DNA of 42,979 nucleotides. Source: a virus. Position 1 is the stretch's first letter. Each line of letters opens with the position of its first letter. Location: the IMG/VR virus record IMGVR_UViG_3300027704_000051, positions 1 to 42,979 of that record, one strand, 5' to 3'. A model generated the notes under the pieces. It saw only the letters and a program-made list of their open reading frames with translations. It was not told the DNA's origin and searched no databases. Position numbers and translations under genes: made by a program. Positions 40,973 to 42,979 of this stretch are shown piece after piece.

Positions 40973-41169
40973 ATCACAGAGAACACGGAGAATACCACAC
41001 GGTAATCATGGGGGCAGTTGCCTGCCTTGATGATGCAGACGGGGAAACGATAGAGACTGTCATTCGATTGCTAGGCATGACTGAGCAGTTGACCAGGCAG
41101 TTAGTACTAACCGCAGACGAAGAGCAAATCGAGATGATTCTCGAAGAAAAAAGAACAACAATACAATGA
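40969..41169 (+). CDS. Small early protein, 66 aa
   Basis: Not recognised. Helical and acidic (IMGAVACLDDADGETIETVI, LTRQLVLTADEEQIEMILEE). Overlaps both neighbours by four bases. A frame on the other strand of similar size is not credited because it has no start context and opposes every neighbour. Confidence 0.55.
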   Translation: MNHREHGEYHTVIMGAVACLDDADGETIETVIRLLGMTEQLTRQLVLTADEEQIEMILEEKRTTIQ

Positions 41170-41390
41170 CAAACTTTGAACAACACATCGGGCAGGAATT
41201 GCCTCAGGCGATCATCGCCCACCTCAACAACTCATCCATAGAGATGCTCACCAAGCAAGCGGAAAAACTTAAGTTCGACTCATGGTGTCCCGTGTCTATG
41301 GAAGGTGACTCACCTGAACTGCGAAAGCAATTAAAGGAATCGAGTGACCTACTGTTTCAATGGATTGGTTTTCAGTCGGTTACAAAATAA
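41166..41390 (+). CDS. Small early protein, 74 aa
   Basis: Not recognised. A helical protein (NFEQHIGQELPQAIIAHLNN, SIEMLTKQAEKLKFDSW) with a Pro/Ser-rich turn and a helical C-terminus (LKESSDLLFQWIGFQ). Last gene of unit 2; cassette copy 3 begins 1 nt after its stop codon. Confidence 0.55.
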   Translation: MTNFEQHIGQELPQAIIAHLNNSSIEMLTKQAEKLKFDSWCPVSMEGDSPELRKQLKESSDLLFQWIGFQSVTK

Positions 41391-41391
41391 A

Positions 41392-41458
41392 TTTGGAATA
41401 ACGAAAACTAAGTCTTACCTTTGTATCGGCAATGTTGCCAACTCAAAATCTCAATCTA
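41392..41458 (+). promoter_or_regulatory. Early promoter cassette, copy 3
   Basis: A -33 TTTG (41392-41395), 20-nt spacer beginning GAATAACGAAAAC, and -7 TACCTTTG (41416-41423). The hairpin GGCA/TGCC around ATGT (41428-41439) is identical to copy 2, and ACTCAAAATCTC ends 6 nt before the ATG at 41459. Confidence 0.8.
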
Positions 41459-42112
41459 ATGAAATTATATGCATCCATACATGGAGTATGTGGACTAGCC
41501 GAGGGCTACTCCGATACCACAGCAGCCTTCTTCAAGACACTTGACGAAGCCAAGGCGCACAAAGCTAAAATCCTTGAACTCTTAATGAAGGAAGAGGTCG
41601 AGGCAATCGAATCGAATAGAGGATTTAGCGGGGGTCTTGTGGTAGAAAGCCTGTCAGACGGCACACAGGACATCATCACAATGAATGAAGACGAGTGTGA
41701 ACAGCAGATACTCAAGATAGTCGAACTATCCCCCATATGGGACACAGGCCGAGACGCAGACAACGTCACTACCGAATGGTTCTGTTGGAATCAAATGGAC
41801 AACGAAGCTGTGTATGGTGGTGAGTCTTTTAAAGACTGGTATCTACCTACCGATATGGGATTGATTATGGAGTCAATGGAATGGTTGGGTAAAGACTCAA
41901 CGATTGACCTCGAAATGTACCAAGAGTTTGTGTCAGGCGTTTACTTTCGATCACAGACGTTCATAGATGCAGACGATGTAGTAATACACTGCTTTCGCTT
42001 ACCGAAATTCAATGGTGGAATGACCACCAACACAAAACAACGAGAGGTTACTATCTCTCAAGACAATGACTTCAATGAAATACACGAACAACATAAACAA
42101 TTTGCAAAATGA
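41459..42112 (+). CDS. Early protein of unknown function, 217 aa
   Basis: Not recognised. The largest early protein here: acidic, mixed alpha/beta, with KLYASIHGVCGLAEGYSDTT, FFKTLDEAKAHKAKILELLM, TTEWFCWNQMDNEAVYGGE and a Gln/Asn-rich end. The first 50 residues could be a small nucleotide- or peptide-binding domain, but nothing is diagnostic. The ATG at 41459 is at the usual distance from the leader motif; an in-frame ATG 27 nt earlier would add nine residues. First gene of unit 3. No tRNA-like element follows; the next gene overlaps its stop. Confidence 0.65.
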   Translation: MKLYASIHGVCGLAEGYSDTTAAFFKTLDEAKAHKAKILELLMKEEVEAIESNRGFSGGLVVESLSDGTQDIITMNEDECEQQILKIVELSPIWDTGRDADNVTTEWFCWNQMDNEAVYGGESFKDWYLPTDMGLIMESMEWLGKDSTIDLEMYQEFVSGVYFRSQTFIDADDVVIHCFRLPKFNGGMTTNTKQREVTISQDNDFNEIHEQHKQFAK

Positions 42113-42306
42113 CACACGAACGTAAAGAACAACACATCAAGCAGCTTGCCTTCAGCATCGAACAAGGTGCGGCAGCTTATGTAACCGATGACTTCACCAT
42201 CGACTGTCCCACCCCACAGCGGACTGGCACAAACACACAGCAAATGGCATATGCTGACATGAAGGCTCGTGAACTGATGAACGACTACGTAAAATCTCAA
42301 TCATAA
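42109..42306 (+). CDS. Small early protein, 65 aa
   Basis: Not recognised. Helical ends (EQHIKQLAFSIEQGAAAYVT, AYADMKARELMNDYVKSQ) flank a polar turn. Starts in the ATGA overlap with the 217-aa gene and ends in a one-base overlap (TAATG) with the next gene. Soluble; no motif. Confidence 0.55.
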   Translation: MTHERKEQHIKQLAFSIEQGAAAYVTDDFTIDCPTPQRTGTNTQQMAYADMKARELMNDYVKSQS

Positions 42307-42521
42307 TGGATATAGTAAACAAAATAATCGACTACGAGAATGGGGAGCTACAAGGGCTTGATGTCCTTGAGTTGTATGCTGACCTCATCAAGACGGGGAC
42401 AATCCTCGGACTACAAGGGAGTTACCAACGACAAGCGCGTTCCTTCATAGAGGACGGCATCATTAATCAGAGCGGTGAGATAATCAACACCGACATATTA
42501 AACATCATTCAAAATGACTAA
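42306..42521 (+). CDS. Conserved phage protein of the YENGEL type, 71 aa
   Basis: The pattern IIDYENGELQGLDVLELYAD, then LIKTGTILGLQGSYQRQARS and FIEDGII, is characteristic of a small protein very common in phages of marine and other bacteria, in which a segment like LQGHYGRTA is conserved (here LQGSYQRQA). The family is uncharacterised. A helical fold is likely. Overlaps the next gene by eight bases. Recognition is from memory of the pattern, so the family link is strong but the function is blank. Confidence 0.7.
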   Translation: MDIVNKIIDYENGELQGLDVLELYADLIKTGTILGLQGSYQRQARSFIEDGIINQSGEIINTDILNIIQND

Positions 42522-42753
42522 CATAAACGGAGAGGGCTACTACACTGGACCTGAATTACAATGGAACGTCGAAGACGTTGAGATATTTGCTCAAGCCAAT
42601 GACATGGAGTTTTCACAAGAGGACTACAAACGAATTCTCAATGCGACATTCGAAGACAATGAAGTGCTGATGGGCTTGATTCAAGAAAGCATAGGTACGA
42701 CAATCGATTTCATGCTCGAAGTGGGCGAACTTAAACTAAATAACAATGAGTAA
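42514..42753 (+). CDS. Small acidic early protein, 79 aa
   Basis: Not recognised. It is acidic and helical (VEDVEIFAQANDMEFSQEDY, RILNATFEDNEVLMGLIQES). It overlaps the 71-aa gene by eight bases and the 57-aa gene by eight, with protein-like composition. No known domain. Confidence 0.55.
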   Translation: MTNINGEGYYTGPELQWNVEDVEIFAQANDMEFSQEDYKRILNATFEDNEVLMGLIQESIGTTIDFMLEVGELKLNNNE

Positions 42754-42919
42754 CTACGCAGTATACAGAGTGTTCCGCTCAAGTAAACGTCCTAAAGTCC
42801 TTATGGACGGACTCACACGAGAACAAGCACAGACTATCGTGAAGAATTCACCAAGGGAGGAGAACAGCATGGTGGTCTTCGATGAGGAACCAAGAGGTAA
42901 ACAATGGGGCAAACGATAG
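42746..42919 (+). CDS. Small early protein, 57 aa
   Basis: A short basic protein (MSNYAVYRVFRSSKRPKVLM, GLTREQAQTIVKNSPREENS) followed by VVFDEEP. The layout of an opening aromatic strand, L-x-x-G-L-T-x-E-x-A helix and V/M-V-F strand recurs in small phage proteins of unknown function. The ATG is inside the previous gene. Not a partial gene: the TAG is at 42917. Confidence 0.6.
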   Translation: MSNYAVYRVFRSSKRPKVLMDGLTREQAQTIVKNSPREENSMVVFDEEPRGKQWGKR

Positions 42920-42979
42920 TGTGTGTCCGATCAAGTGTACATCCTAACCCAACACAAGACTTCAATGAGTGGGCGAATC
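42904..42979 (+). CDS. Partial early gene, running off the window
   Basis: An ATG at 42904, inside the previous gene, opens a frame (MGQTIVCVRSSVHPNPTQDF onward) that has no stop before the window ends. The overlap matches the style of this region. Only 25 codons are visible, so product and even coding status are uncertain. Confidence 0.4.
   Translation, partial: MGQTIVCVRSSVHPNPTQDFNEWAN

Overview
The window is a 43-kb piece of a tailed-phage genome, podovirus-like, that infects a member of the Bacteroidota and is probably marine. Host assignment rests on promoters. At least fourteen sites match the Bacteroidota sigma consensus (TAnnTTTG at -7, TTTG at -33), and A-rich leaders replace Shine-Dalgarno sites. 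The virion genes resemble those of crAss-like phages and Cellulophaga podoviruses: a TerL of that type, an 815-aa portal with a Gln/Met-rich C-terminus, an HK97-type capsid protein, ring/adaptor proteins, a 1478-aa muzzle/nozzle protein and very large internal proteins. These relationships are recalled from family knowledge, not from a search. No integrase, repressor or replication gene is present, so the genome continues beyond the window and a lytic lifestyle is likely.

Positions 13-36559 hold the late module, almost all on the minus strand and read right to left. The order is a Cys-rich micropeptide, a lytic-transglycosylase-like protein, a small basic HNH-like protein, an M15 endolysin, small proteins, a tandem GroES-like co-chaperonin, tRNA-Arg(UCU), a zinc ribbon, TerL, portal, a host-recognition block (BppU-like, collagen/lectin-like, fibre and RCC1-propeller proteins), a holin-like protein, scaffold, major capsid, connectors, muzzle, two ejection proteins and a 2542-aa polyvalent protein. 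The module is cut into about ten transcription units, each opening with TATATTTG or a near variant. Six units place this box exactly 4 nt before the ATG, which predicts leaderless mRNAs. Two plus-strand genes interrupt the module: a winged-helix candidate at 33798 and a secreted protein at 34876.

Positions 36560-37277 are a gene-free divergent region with inverted and direct repeats. It is a candidate early/late switch or origin.

Positions 37278 to the end are an early region on the plus strand, made of about twenty tiny, translationally coupled genes of mostly unknown function. The first encodes a histone-H1-like protein with an SSB-like tail. Three copies of one promoter cassette (TTTG, exactly 20 nt, TAnCTTTG, 5' hairpin, AAATCTCT leader, ATG) start units at 37911, 39676 and 41392. 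Inside the first two units, between the first and second genes, lie two intergenic RNAs with a perfect tRNA T-arm and acceptor stem but no normal D or anticodon arm. The same AAATCTCT leader follows each RNA directly. The most unusual proposal from this window is that these tRNA-like elements act as processing punctuation, giving the downstream genes the same kind of short 5' leader that promoters give the others.
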